DNA of 64,000 bases from FEN-1297 sp046704255 (GTDB lineage: Bacteria; Bacteroidota; Ignavibacteria; Ignavibacteriales; Ignavibacteriaceae), in contig JBJKSH010000025.1 of NCBI GenBank assembly GCA_046704255.1, positions 43,303 through 107,302 on the forward strand, given 5' to 3'. The position numbers were made by a program, and so were the translations under genes. Numbering within the stretch: the first letter of the stretch is position 1; each line of letters starts with the position of its first letter. This document shows positions 34,480 through 43,371 of the stretch, one piece after another. The notes beneath the pieces were generated by a model. It saw nothing but the letters and a program-made list of their open reading frames with translations, was not told where the DNA came from and made no database searches.

Positions 34480-35349
34480 ATGTATTTTAAATTTTGGGGC
34501 ACGCGCGGTTCCATACCGGTGCCCGGTAAAAAAACTTTTAAGTACGGCGGCAATACACCTTGTGTAGAAATACGTACGAAGGACGACAACCTTGTAATAC
34601 TGGATGCCGGCAGCGGTATACGCGAATTTGGAAATCTTCTTGAACAATCCGGTCACGATAAACAAATGGATATTCTCTTTAGTCATTATCATTGGGACCA
34701 TATTCAGGGAATTCCTTTTTTTGCACCTTTATATAATAGTAAAGCAAAAGTTAATTTTTTCGGTGAAACCTGCGGCGGTAAAAAGATTAAAGAAATTTTA
34801 AGCTCGCAAATGGTATCTTATTATTTTCCTATTGAAATGGATGATACACATGCCGCAACAACATTCAACGAAATTAGCCCCGGTAAAAAATATATAATGA
34901 ACGGGTTATCCGTAGAAACCATTAGAGCAAACCATTCTTCTCCTACAATTTCTTTTAAATTTACGGAAGAAGAAAAAAGCTTTGTTTACTTAACAGATAA
35001 TGAACTGGTTTTTGATGACGGCGACAGTAAAAATATTTCTGCGCAATTACTTGAACGAAACAAAGGAATTATTGATTTTTGCAAAGGAGCTGATTATCTT
35101 ATTCATGATTCCATGTACGATGAAACATTATTAATGAAGAAAAAAGGCTGGGGGCATTCTAGTAATGTTGCGCTTGCTTATTTTAGTATTTTATCTAATG
35201 TAAAAAATCTTATTTTATTTCATTATAATCCTGATTATACCGATGAAAAAATTGACGAATTATTATCCGAAACCCGATCGGTATTAAAAAAGAAAAATTC
35301 CGGTATTAAATGTTTGGCTGCAATGGAAGGTATGAAGATAGATTTATAA
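34480..35349 (+). CDS. MBL-fold metallo-hydrolase
   Basis: 289 residues. FWGTRGSIPVPG opens the fold, the metal motif SHYHWDHIQGIP provides H-x-H-x-D-H, and later ligands are likely in YLTDNEL and in HDSMYDE with GHSS. The family is close to PhnP/cyclic-phosphate and RNase Z-type hydrolases, but the substrate cannot be read from sequence. It starts 8 nt after the carbonic anhydrase gene and 30 bp before ybeY. Confidence 0.87.
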   Translation: MYFKFWGTRGSIPVPGKKTFKYGGNTPCVEIRTKDDNLVILDAGSGIREFGNLLEQSGHDKQMDILFSHYHWDHIQGIPFFAPLYNSKAKVNFFGETCGGKKIKEILSSQMVSYYFPIEMDDTHAATTFNEISPGKKYIMNGLSVETIRANHSSPTISFKFTEEEKSFVYLTDNELVFDDGDSKNISAQLLERNKGIIDFCKGADYLIHDSMYDETLLMKKKGWGHSSNVALAYFSILSNVKNLILFHYNPDYTDEKIDELLSETRSVLKKKNSGIKCLAAMEGMKIDL

Positions 35350-35379
35350 ATTGTACTTGATATTTTAATAAAAAGTTAT

Positions 35380-35832
35380 TTGTTTGTGGTTAAGAATTTA
35401 AAAGTTAATTTTTCTAACAGTATTGAAATTAAAAAGGGTATTGTACATATTTTGGTAAAATACCTTAAAAATGAATTAAAATTTAACATTTCATCATTAA
35501 TAATTAATTTTATTGAAGCAGATCTTATTACCCGGATAAATATTCAATATCTAAATCATCATTATTCAACTGATATTATAACTTTTAATTATAGTGGAAA
35601 TCACAACTTATTAGACGGCGAATTATATATTTCTGTAGAAGATGCTGCTGCAAACGCAAAAAAATTCGGAGTACTCAATGTTCGGGAGTACTACAGGCTT
35701 GTTATTCACGGAATTTTGCATCTTATGGGTTATGATGACCGTTCAAAAAATGATAAACTTGTAATGAAACGGGCAGAAAATAAATTACTAAAAGGTTTTA
35801 CAGATTATTTGGAAAAAATAGTTAATGATTAG
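35380..35832 (+). CDS. ybeY: Endoribonuclease YbeY, rRNA maturation factor
   Basis: 150 residues, standard length. The conserved NIQYLNHHYSTDIITFNY block (family: N-x5-R..H..TDVLSF) and the zinc motif HGILHLMGYDD are present. The third ligand position carries Asp instead of the usual His, a change seen in Bacteroidota-type YbeY as I recall it. It processes 16S rRNA 3' ends and checks ribosomes. Start is TTG (35380), with a GTG two codons later as an alternative. It overlaps the smg-like gene by 8 nt. Confidence 0.92.
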   Translation: MFVVKNLKVNFSNSIEIKKGIVHILVKYLKNELKFNISSLIINFIEADLITRINIQYLNHHYSTDIITFNYSGNHNLLDGELYISVEDAAANAKKFGVLNVREYYRLVIHGILHLMGYDDRSKNDKLVMKRAENKLLKGFTDYLEKIVND

Positions 35833-36283
35833 CGAATTGGTTAATATTCTTGAAAAAATTGCAAAAGGAATAAACAATAATTATTCTTTTAAACAGGTTG
35901 AAAATTCCATAAACAAAAATAATAATACTGATAAGGCAGCTATTGCAGCTGCCTATAGCTGGATTTATGAAAAATTCCTGATAAATTCTTTCCGCAAAAA
36001 GGAAATGAAAGAAAAATTATCAAAAGGTTTTAGAATGCTATCCGTTGAGGAAATATCTCAAATAGGCTTGCAAAATTATAATTATTTGTTACATTTCCAC
36101 AATATTGGTTTGTTAAACGGCAGCGAACTCGAATTGATTTTAGAACAAATTAAATTATTTCCCGAAACTGCCATTAATAAAGATAGCATTAATATACTTA
36201 TACTTTCCGTATTTTTAGACCTGGACAGTGTATCGCTGCCCGGCAGCAGATTTTTGTTATATTCGTTCGATACAATAAATTAA
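35825..36283 (+). CDS. Smg/DUF494 family protein
   Basis: 152 residues, helical. FRMLSVEEISQIGLQNYNYL and GLLNGSELELILEQ match the conserved core of DUF494 (Smg), and the C-terminal NILILSVFLDL helix fits. Function is unknown. The position directly before topA is the context seen in several phyla and supports the call. It overlaps ybeY and ends 15 bp before the topA start. Confidence 0.75.
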   Translation: MISELVNILEKIAKGINNNYSFKQVENSINKNNNTDKAAIAAAYSWIYEKFLINSFRKKEMKEKLSKGFRMLSVEEISQIGLQNYNYLLHFHNIGLLNGSELELILEQIKLFPETAINKDSINILILSVFLDLDSVSLPGSRFLLYSFDTIN

Positions 36284-36298
36284 AATTTGAAAGGCATA

Positions 36299-38632
36299 AT
36301 GAGTAAGAATCTTGTTCTTGTAGAATCTCCTGCAAAAGCCAAAACCATAAATAAATATTTAGGTAAAGATTTTATTGTTGAAGCAACAGTTGGACACATT
36401 AGAAATTTACCAAAGACAAAACTCGGCGTAGATATAGATAAAAATTTTTCACCTCAATTTGTTACTATTAGAGGCAAAGGAGACGTTATAAAGAAAATTA
36501 AAACGCTGGCTTCCAAAAGTAATAAAATCTATATAGCAACCGACCCCGACCGCGAAGGTGAAGCAATTGCCCAGGATATTGCCGACGTTCTTAATTCGGA
36601 TTCGGGTTCCAAAATTTACCGCGTTTTGTTTAACGAAATTACGAAATCCGGTGTATTAAGAGCAATGGAATCGCCAAGGAATATAAATACATGTCTTGTA
36701 TCTTCGCAAAGAGCCAGAAGAGTAATGGATAGAATTATAGGTTATAAGATAAGCCCGTTTTTATGGAAAGCAGTAATTGAAATGTCCGGCAGCAATTCAC
36801 TTTCTGCAGGGCGTGTTCAATCTGTTGCACTTAAGTTAATATGCGACAGGGAAGCAGAAATTGATAAATTTATACCAACCGAGTACTGGTCTATTTGGGC
36901 AATTTTTGAAACGGATAAAAAAGAAATTTTTAAAGCAAAATTGTTCAGCATTTCCGGAAAGGATATTAAAATTCAACCAAAGCCGATAATGAATGAGGCA
37001 GATTGGACTGAGTTTTTAAAAACAAACATTGCTTTAAATAATGAAAAAGCCGCTGCGGAGTTCTTCAATAAAATTCTTTCCAAAGAACATTTTACAATTA
37101 CCGGAATTTCCAAAAGAAATACAAAACGGAATCCTCCTCCGCCTTTTATTACAAGTACGCTGCAGTCGGAAGCTTCTAGAAATATTAAGATGCGTCCTAA
37201 GCAGACAATGATGCTTGCCCAAAAGCTTTATGAAGGCGTAGATCTTGGAAAAGAAGGGCTGGCCGGTTTAATTACTTACATGCGAACCGATTCAACAAGA
37301 ATTAGTGAAGAAATGATTTCAGGTGTACGCAACTTTATTAAAGAATCATTCGGTAAAGAATATTTGCCGGAAGTTCCGAACAACCATGAAAAGAAAAACA
37401 AAGCAAACGTACAGGATGCGCACGAAGGTATTAGACCGACATCGCTTAAGTATACACCGGAATTTGTAAAACCGTTTCTGGATAATAAATCTTTTAAATT
37501 ATATTCGTTAATTTGGAACAGGTTTATTGCCTCTCAGATGAATCCCGCAATTTTAGAAACAACGGTAATTGAAATTACAGCAGACGAATTTTTATTTAAA
37601 GCTTTCGGCAATGCGGTAAAATTTAACGGGTTCCTGCAGGTTTACAAGGAGGTTAGAGAACAGAAGGAAAATGCGGAAGAAAAGGAAGAATACCGGAACG
37701 ACAGTATTCCGTTAGGACTGGAAAGGGGAAATGAATTGCTGCTAAATGAATTGAAAAAGACACAGCATTTTACAAAACCGCCGGCAAGGTTTACCGAAAG
37801 TTCCTTAATTAAAGAACTGGAAAGCAAAGGTATTGGAAGGCCGAGCACTTATTCTTTAATAGTCGGTACAATTCAAGATAGAAAATATGTTAAACAGATT
37901 GAAAGGAAATTGTTCCCAACCGAACTTGGAAAAGAGGTAAATAAAATACTCGTAAAAAATTTTCCGGATATAATTAATGAAGATTTTACAGCCGGTATGG
38001 AAGGAGAACTTGACCAGATTGCTCAGGGTGAAAATGAATATGCAAAAGTGCTTAATGATTTTTACCAGCCGTTTAATAATGCATTAAAACAAGTTGAAGA
38101 TAATGTTGAAAAAATTATTTGCGACAAATGCGGCAGCGAAATGGAAATAAAGATTGGCCGGTTCGGAAAATATTTAGCATGTTCAAATTACCCCGATTGC
38201 AAAAATATTAAATCATTTAAAGATGTTTATGCACAAAACCAGGAACCGGAATTTACCGGTGAAACTTGTGAAAAATGCGGCGCTAGAACCGTTTACAGGA
38301 ACGGCAAATTCGGAAGATTTATAGGATGTGAAAGATATCCGGACTGCGATTATGTAAAAAATATTACTCTCGGAGTTAAATGCCCAAAGTGTAACGAAGG
38401 TGAAATAGTCGAAAGAAAATCCAGGCGCGGTAAATTATTTTACGGTTGTTCCCGTTACCCCAATTGCGATTTTGTAAGCTGGTATAAGCCCGTTCCACAG
38501 GCATGCCCGAATAACGATTCGCAGTATATGGAACAAAGATATTCAATTAAAAAAGGGAATTACCTTAAATGCCCGGTGTGCAGCCAGGAAATATTACCGG
38601 AAGAAGAAGTTGAAGAGGTAGAAAATATTTAA
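36299..38632 (+). CDS. topA: DNA topoisomerase I (type IA)
   Basis: 777 residues. The TOPRIM domain (LVLVESPAKAKTINKYL, DPDREGEAI) leads to the active-site Tyr327 in LITYMRTDST. The C terminus (about 610-770) has three four-cysteine zinc modules (CDKCG, CEKCG, CPKC, each closed by a CxxYPxC pair) and a fourth, less regular one (CPNN...CPVC). It relaxes negative supercoils behind polymerases. ATG 36299 follows AAAGG; TTG 36287 would include that ribosome site. The stop overlaps xerC. Confidence 0.97.
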   Translation: MSKNLVLVESPAKAKTINKYLGKDFIVEATVGHIRNLPKTKLGVDIDKNFSPQFVTIRGKGDVIKKIKTLASKSNKIYIATDPDREGEAIAQDIADVLNSDSGSKIYRVLFNEITKSGVLRAMESPRNINTCLVSSQRARRVMDRIIGYKISPFLWKAVIEMSGSNSLSAGRVQSVALKLICDREAEIDKFIPTEYWSIWAIFETDKKEIFKAKLFSISGKDIKIQPKPIMNEADWTEFLKTNIALNNEKAAAEFFNKILSKEHFTITGISKRNTKRNPPPPFITSTLQSEASRNIKMRPKQTMMLAQKLYEGVDLGKEGLAGLITYMRTDSTRISEEMISGVRNFIKESFGKEYLPEVPNNHEKKNKANVQDAHEGIRPTSLKYTPEFVKPFLDNKSFKLYSLIWNRFIASQMNPAILETTVIEITADEFLFKAFGNAVKFNGFLQVYKEVREQKENAEEKEEYRNDSIPLGLERGNELLLNELKKTQHFTKPPARFTESSLIKELESKGIGRPSTYSLIVGTIQDRKYVKQIERKLFPTELGKEVNKILVKNFPDIINEDFTAGMEGELDQIAQGENEYAKVLNDFYQPFNNALKQVEDNVEKIICDKCGSEMEIKIGRFGKYLACSNYPDCKNIKSFKDVYAQNQEPEFTGETCEKCGARTVYRNGKFGRFIGCERYPDCDYVKNITLGVKCPKCNEGEIVERKSRRGKLFYGCSRYPNCDFVSWYKPVPQACPNNDSQYMEQRYSIKKGNYLKCPVCSQEILPEEEVEEVENI

Positions 38633-39513
38633 TGAACATTAACGGTTTAACTGCCGAATACATTAATGAATTAAGGGATATTAAAAGATATTCTCTTAAT
38701 ACCGTAAAAGCTTATACCCAAGACTTAACGGGCTTTTTAAACTACTGCGTTAAATATGAAAAGCAAGCTACGGAAGAAATTACCGAAAAGTTTATTAAAT
38801 CTTACTTAATGGTTCTTAACGAAGAAGGCCTGGATAAAAAATCCATCTCCAGAAAATTGGCTGCTATTAGAGGCTTATTTAAGTATGCTTACTTCCGTAA
38901 TTACATTTTTAAGAATCCTAGTATTTTAATTTCAAATCCTAAAGCTAAAAGAAAACTACCGGAAGTAACCACTACAGATGCAATATTAAAAACTTATTTA
39001 TTAGCGGAGGAGGGTGATAAGAATCCGAAATTAGTACAGGTTATTTTCGAACTTCTATACGGAAGTGCTTTACGCGTTTCGGAACTTTGTAATTTAAATT
39101 ATTCCGATTTGAATTTGAGTGAAAAAACATTAAGGGTGATGGGAAAGGGGAACAAGACAAGAATAGTTCCAATAGGGGATAAATCGCTTAAAACCATAAG
39201 AAAATATTTACAAACCGGGGAAACATTTAATCCAAATTCACCTTTGTTAACATACAAAGACGGTAAAAGAATTTACCCAAAACTTGTGTACAGGGTTGTA
39301 AATAAATATTTGTCTAAAGTAACCGATATTAAAAAGAAAAGCCCGCATGTGTTAAGGCATAGCGCAGCAACACACATGCTGGATAATGGTGCAGATTTAC
39401 GTGCGGTTAAAGAAATTTTAGGGCACGAAAATCTTTCCACAACTCAAATTTATACTCACGTAAGTGTGGAGAGATTAAAGTCTGCTTATAAAAAAGCTCA
39501 TCCAAAATCTTAA
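38632..39513 (+). CDS. xerC: Tyrosine recombinase XerC/XerD
   Basis: 293 residues. The N-terminal SAM-like core-binding domain (about 1-90) is followed by the catalytic domain with Arg148 (GSALRVSEL), His239 and Arg242 (HVLRHSAATH), His265 (LGHENL) and the nucleophile Tyr274 (TQIYTHVS). It resolves chromosome dimers at dif. Only one Xer gene is in view, so XerC versus XerD cannot be settled. No dif-like site was recognised here. It overlaps topA by 1 nt and is followed by hpf. Confidence 0.93.
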   Translation: MNINGLTAEYINELRDIKRYSLNTVKAYTQDLTGFLNYCVKYEKQATEEITEKFIKSYLMVLNEEGLDKKSISRKLAAIRGLFKYAYFRNYIFKNPSILISNPKAKRKLPEVTTTDAILKTYLLAEEGDKNPKLVQVIFELLYGSALRVSELCNLNYSDLNLSEKTLRVMGKGNKTRIVPIGDKSLKTIRKYLQTGETFNPNSPLLTYKDGKRIYPKLVYRVVNKYLSKVTDIKKKSPHVLRHSAATHMLDNGADLRAVKEILGHENLSTTQIYTHVSVERLKSAYKKAHPKS

Positions 39514-39530
39514 TTAAGGGAGGTATTAAA

Positions 39531-39836
39531 ATGAACATTAAAATAACTGCCAGAAAGTTTAAGGCACACAATACATTAAAAGATTTCATAACTTCCGAAG
39601 TAAGTTCTTTGGAAAAGTTTAGTGATGATATTATTGATCTGGATGTCATTCTTAGTTTTCAGAATGCAAGAGAAAGTATTAAGACTGCTGAAATAGTTTT
39701 GCAGGTACCCGGACAAGTGCTTACTGCGGCCGAGGACTCGGATGATTTTAAAAAATCAGTTAGCGCAGCGGTAGAAAAATTATCACGGCAGCTTAAAAAA
39801 TTAAAAACCAAAAAGACCGTCCGGGCTAAATCATGA
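39531..39836 (+). CDS. hpf: Ribosome hibernation-promoting factor (HPF/RaiA family, short form)
   Basis: 101 residues. The S30AE fold starts MNIKITARKFKAHNTLKDFI and carries the second helix KKSVSAAVEKLSRQLKKLK with a basic tail. Lack of the C-terminal dimerisation domain marks the short form. It binds the 30S decoding site and silences ribosomes during low growth. GGGAGG precedes the ATG, and the stop overlaps hprK. Confidence 0.92.
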   Translation: MNIKITARKFKAHNTLKDFITSEVSSLEKFSDDIIDLDVILSFQNARESIKTAEIVLQVPGQVLTAAEDSDDFKKSVSAAVEKLSRQLKKLKTKKTVRAKS

Positions 39837-40843
39837 AGATCGATCAAAAATCAATTTCCCGGAAAGAATTTATTTCAGTTGAATTTTTATATAATAATGT
39901 CCGAGACAGATTTAAGTTAAAGCTGCACTCGGATCGTTCCGGTTTTGAAAAGAAGATTTATGATCAAAATTTACACAGGCCCGGCCTTGCTTTAGCCGGG
40001 TTTCTGGATCTTTTTTCTTACTCAAGAGTACAGGTTTTCGGTAACACCGAGCTTCGTTACCTGGATTCACTTACAGATAAAAACAAAAGATTAACTCTGG
40101 ACAGATTATTTGGTTATGATATTCCTTGTATTATTCTTACGGATAACAACAAGCCGTCCCAGCTTATGGTTGAGACGGCAAACAAATACCATATCCCTTT
40201 ATTTACTTCCGGATTTGAAACTACAAAATTAGTTTACCTGGTAGGAGATTTTTTAGATGATCAGTTTGCACCTAGAATTTCCATTCACGGCTCTTTTGTA
40301 GATGTATATGGAGTCGGAATGTTATTCGTTGGAAAATCCGGTATTGGCAAAAGTGAAGTAGCACTTGATTTGATTGAAAGGGGACACAGACTTGTAGCGG
40401 ACGATGTTATTATTCTTACAAAAAAAGGTGAAGGCATTTTGATGGGTTCCGGTACAAACCTTGTAAAACATTTTATGGAAATAAGAGGCCTTGGTTTAAT
40501 AGATGTGGAAAAAATGTTCGGCATTAGGGCAATAAGATATCAAAAAAGACTTGAGATTATTGTTGAACTTGAACTGTGGGACGACAAAGCAGAATATACC
40601 AGAACCGGGCTGGACGGTAATACGGTTAATATTTCCGATGTTGAAGTTTTATATTTAAAATTACCTATTCTACCCGGTAAAAATATAACTGTTATTTCGG
40701 AAGTAATAAGTTTAAATTATTTACTTAAGCATTACGGCTATGATGCAGCCAGTCAATTTCAACACCGGCTGAACAGAAGACTGAAAAGAAAGGATTCCAA
40801 TAATCTGCGGGGTGTAGATTATTTTGAGCATGATTTTGAATAA
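39833..40843 (+). CDS. hprK: HPr kinase/phosphorylase
   Basis: 336 residues. The N-terminal domain is followed by a Walker A P-loop GKSGIGKSE from residue 167, VADDVIIL, and the HprK signature FMEIRGLGLIDVEKMFG. It phosphorylates and dephosphorylates HPr on serine. No PTS genes are seen here; in Gram-negative groups such as Chlorobiota the kinase often sits outside a PTS sugar uptake context, so its local role is open. The hpf-hprK order is tight (4-nt overlap). Confidence 0.93.
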   Translation: MKIDQKSISRKEFISVEFLYNNVRDRFKLKLHSDRSGFEKKIYDQNLHRPGLALAGFLDLFSYSRVQVFGNTELRYLDSLTDKNKRLTLDRLFGYDIPCIILTDNNKPSQLMVETANKYHIPLFTSGFETTKLVYLVGDFLDDQFAPRISIHGSFVDVYGVGMLFVGKSGIGKSEVALDLIERGHRLVADDVIILTKKGEGILMGSGTNLVKHFMEIRGLGLIDVEKMFGIRAIRYQKRLEIIVELELWDDKAEYTRTGLDGNTVNISDVEVLYLKLPILPGKNITVISEVISLNYLLKHYGYDAASQFQHRLNRRLKRKDSNNLRGVDYFEHDFE

Positions 40844-40891
40844 AATATTACATGAAATAATATTAATGAATAAAATATTAATAAATAATAC

Positions 40892-40920
40892 TTGACAAAT
40901 AAAACTTAATTTTTTAGATT
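40892..40920 (+). promoter_or_regulatory. Candidate sigma70-type promoter for the M23 peptidase gene
   Basis: A perfect TTGACA (40892-40897), a 17-bp spacer and TAGATT (40915-40920) end 13 bp before the ATG. This would give a very short leader; no ribosome site is visible between it and the start. Confidence 0.45.
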
Positions 40921-40933
40921 CCGCACGCTATTT

Positions 40934-41860
40934 ATGAAAAAGTTATATTACTTCTCCAAATCGAAATTACAGTTTATCGAAGTTAGGAACTTTAAAGCGA
41001 AATTATCTCTTTATTTTTCCTTATCGGTAATATTCTTAAGCCTAATAATTTTCAGTACATATTATTTGGTTGGAAATGTGTACAACCCAAATAACAATAT
41101 TGGTTCCTTACGTACTGAAAATAAAGAGCTTAGAGAAAATTTGAATAATGTTTTGCAAAAATTTGTGAGTTTAAATAGCGAAATTGACAGCTTAAATAAA
41201 GTAAACAATAGTTTAAGGCTGGCTGTAAATCTTCAGCCTGTTTCTAAAGATGAAAGCATGGTAGGAATAGGAGGAGGTTCCTTTAATAATGATGTAGATT
41301 TTCTTTCCAACCCGACGGAAAGCCAATTAGAAAAAGTTTTAACGTATGTGGATGATGTTTCAAGAAAGGTCGCTTTTGAAAAGTCCCAGTATCTTGAAAT
41401 ATCGGACAAATTAAAAGAAAATAAAAAGCTGTATGCAGCAATACCTGCAATAAGACCTTGCTTGGGAGAAATTTCAAGCGGCTTTGGAATGCGCATGCAT
41501 CCGATACTTCACATAGTAAGAATGCATGATGGAATTGATATAGTTACAAATGTCGGTACGCCGGTTCATGCAACCGGAAACGGAGTAATTGATTTTGTAG
41601 GGCATAGGGGAGGATACGGTCTTGCTGTAGAAATTGATCATGGTTTTGGTTACCGTACAATTTATGCCCACCTTTCCAAACCTCTAGTAAAAGAAGGACA
41701 AAAAGTAAAGAGGGGGCAAGTTATAGCATTAAGCGGAGATACAGGATTGTCCACAGGTCCCCACCTTCATTATGAAGTCCGTCACGACGGAGTTGCAATA
41801 AACCCGGAAAATTTTTTCTTTGGGAATTTAGGCTTCTTTGAGTTAACTAGCAGGAACTAA
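40934..41860 (+). CDS. M23 (LytM) family metallopeptidase
   Basis: 308 residues. A cytoplasmic start, a membrane span (about 33-52, LSVIFLSLIIFSTYYLVG), a coiled coil (about 60-100), then an M23 domain (about 185-295) with GFGMRMHPILHIVRMHDGID providing His and Asp zinc ligands and HLHYEVRH the HxH motif. All zinc residues are intact, so it is probably an active peptidoglycan endopeptidase facing the periplasm. The layout matches shape or division hydrolases. Confidence 0.92.
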   Translation: MKKLYYFSKSKLQFIEVRNFKAKLSLYFSLSVIFLSLIIFSTYYLVGNVYNPNNNIGSLRTENKELRENLNNVLQKFVSLNSEIDSLNKVNNSLRLAVNLQPVSKDESMVGIGGGSFNNDVDFLSNPTESQLEKVLTYVDDVSRKVAFEKSQYLEISDKLKENKKLYAAIPAIRPCLGEISSGFGMRMHPILHIVRMHDGIDIVTNVGTPVHATGNGVIDFVGHRGGYGLAVEIDHGFGYRTIYAHLSKPLVKEGQKVKRGQVIALSGDTGLSTGPHLHYEVRHDGVAINPENFFFGNLGFFELTSRN

Positions 41861-41880
41861 TTTTTTTAGTGGAGTTATAT

Positions 41881-42102
41881 ATGATATGGACTATCGAACT
41901 AGCTTCATATTTGGATGATGCCCCGTGGCCAGCAACAAAAGAAGAGTTGATAGATTATGCCGAAAGAATTGGGGCGCCTTATGAAGTAGTTGAAAATTTA
42001 ATTGAACTGGAAGATTCGGATGAACCATACGAATCTATTGAAGATATCTGGCCGGATTATCCGTCCGACGAGGATTTCTTTTACAACGAAGATGATTATT
42101 AG
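41881..42102 (+). CDS. DUF2795 domain-containing small acidic protein
   Basis: 73 residues from the ATG at 41881, which follows GGAG; a GTG at 41869 would overlap that site. The N-terminal half (ASYLDDAPWPATKEELIDYA, GAPYEVVENL) is the DUF2795 helix-turn-helix-like unit, and the C terminus is strongly acidic with repeated aromatic residues (WPDYPSDEDFF). Function is unknown. A good terminator follows within 4 bp. Confidence 0.85.
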   Translation: MIWTIELASYLDDAPWPATKEELIDYAERIGAPYEVVENLIELEDSDEPYESIEDIWPDYPSDEDFFYNEDDY

Positions 42103-42105
42103 TAT

Positions 42106-42128
42106 AAGGCGCTTTAAGCGCCTTTTTT
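42106..42128 (+). terminator. Rho-independent terminator after the DUF2795 gene
   Basis: GGCGC TTTAA GCGCC flanked by AA/TT pairs is followed by six Ts. It ends 7 bp before the holB ATG. Confidence 0.9.
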
Positions 42129-42134
42129 AAAATT

Positions 42135-43265
42135 ATGAATAACAATAACTGGGATGGAATATACGGCCAGGAATCCGTAAAGAAAATATTAAACCAATTA
42201 ATTAACACGGATAAAATTCCGCATGCATTTCTTTTTACCGGGTTGGAGGGAACCGGAAAAGATTTATTATCGGTCCGGTTTGCACAATTACTAAATTCAA
42301 AGTTTGTTGGTAATGATCAATCAGATAGAATTAATAGGTTGATATCCGAATATTCGGAACCTTATGTAAAATTTATATTTCCGCTGATGAGAGGGAAGAA
42401 TGAAACCGAATCCAGCGGTCCTTTGGAAAAATTAAGCTCTGAAGACTTTGGTTTAGTCCAGGAGGAGTTACAAAAAAAAATTAACAATCCATATTATAAA
42501 ATTTCAATCCCACGGGCTTTTAATATTAAAATAAGCAGCATCAGGGATATAAAGAAGTTTTTATCTTTAAGTTATTCGGATATAAAATATAGGCTTATTA
42601 TTGTATCCCGTGCACACCTAATGAATGAGGAAGCGCAGAATGCTTTGTTAAAATCGCTGGAAGAACCGCCGGAAGGAGTATTATTTATTTTAACAACGCC
42701 TTTTCCATCCTTATTAAGGGAAACAATTATTTCCAGATGCAGAATAATAAATTTTCAACCGCTTAACAGCAGTAACATTAAAGAAATATTAATTAGGTAT
42801 TATAAGCTTGAAGGTAATGTTGCCGGCAAAATAGCATCCTTTGCAGGCGGTTCCGTTACAAATGCTGTTCGTTTAATGGAAAACGATTTTGAAAATCTTC
42901 TTGAAAAAACCGTAATAGTTTTGCGTTATTCATTCGCTAAGAAATATTATTCAGCCCTTAACGAATTTACCCCTTTCCTAAAAGAAAATAATACCGAGGC
43001 AATAAAACTTTTAATAAATATGATTATTATATGGTTAAATGATATTCAAAAATACAGACTAGGTTTTAAGGATTTTTATTTTACAGGTTATGTAGAGACT
43101 CTGGAAAAATTTACTAAAAGATTCCCTGATGTTAATATTAATAATACGGTGGTTAAACTTGAATTTTTATCTTCCTTAATTCAAAATAATATAAATTTAA
43201 ACATACTTGTTTTAAATTTGGTTTATGAATTATCTGCATTAATTCATCCGTTGTTAACCGGTTAA
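42135..43265 (+). CDS. holB: DNA polymerase III subunit delta' (clamp loader)
   Basis: 376 residues. An AAA+ fold with IYGQESVKKILNQLI and P-loop GLEGTGKD, RLIIVSRAHLMNEEAQNALL and the SRC box ISRCRII. EEPPEGVLFILTT marks the DnaX/HolB family. Zinc-binding cysteines present in many delta' subunits are not evident here. As part of the clamp loader it helps place the sliding clamp on DNA. ATG lies just after a terminator, so a promoter must be inside or before that hairpin. Confidence 0.88.
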   Translation: MNNNNWDGIYGQESVKKILNQLINTDKIPHAFLFTGLEGTGKDLLSVRFAQLLNSKFVGNDQSDRINRLISEYSEPYVKFIFPLMRGKNETESSGPLEKLSSEDFGLVQEELQKKINNPYYKISIPRAFNIKISSIRDIKKFLSLSYSDIKYRLIIVSRAHLMNEEAQNALLKSLEEPPEGVLFILTTPFPSLLRETIISRCRIINFQPLNSSNIKEILIRYYKLEGNVAGKIASFAGGSVTNAVRLMENDFENLLEKTVIVLRYSFAKKYYSALNEFTPFLKENNTEAIKLLINMIIIWLNDIQKYRLGFKDFYFTGYVETLEKFTKRFPDVNINNTVVKLEFLSSLIQNNINLNILVLNLVYELSALIHPLLTG

Positions 43266-43371
43266 ACTTTTGATAAAATTCACTATATAATAAAATTTAT
43301 TTATATACTTTAATAGTTTGAAAAGAAACATGTTATACAGTAAATTGCAGGCAAAAATAAAGAGGTAAAAA

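Noticed and set aside
38632..39513. xerC as a phage-type integrase
   Set aside because: It sits between topA and hpf in a housekeeping operon and has the compact Xer length and residues.
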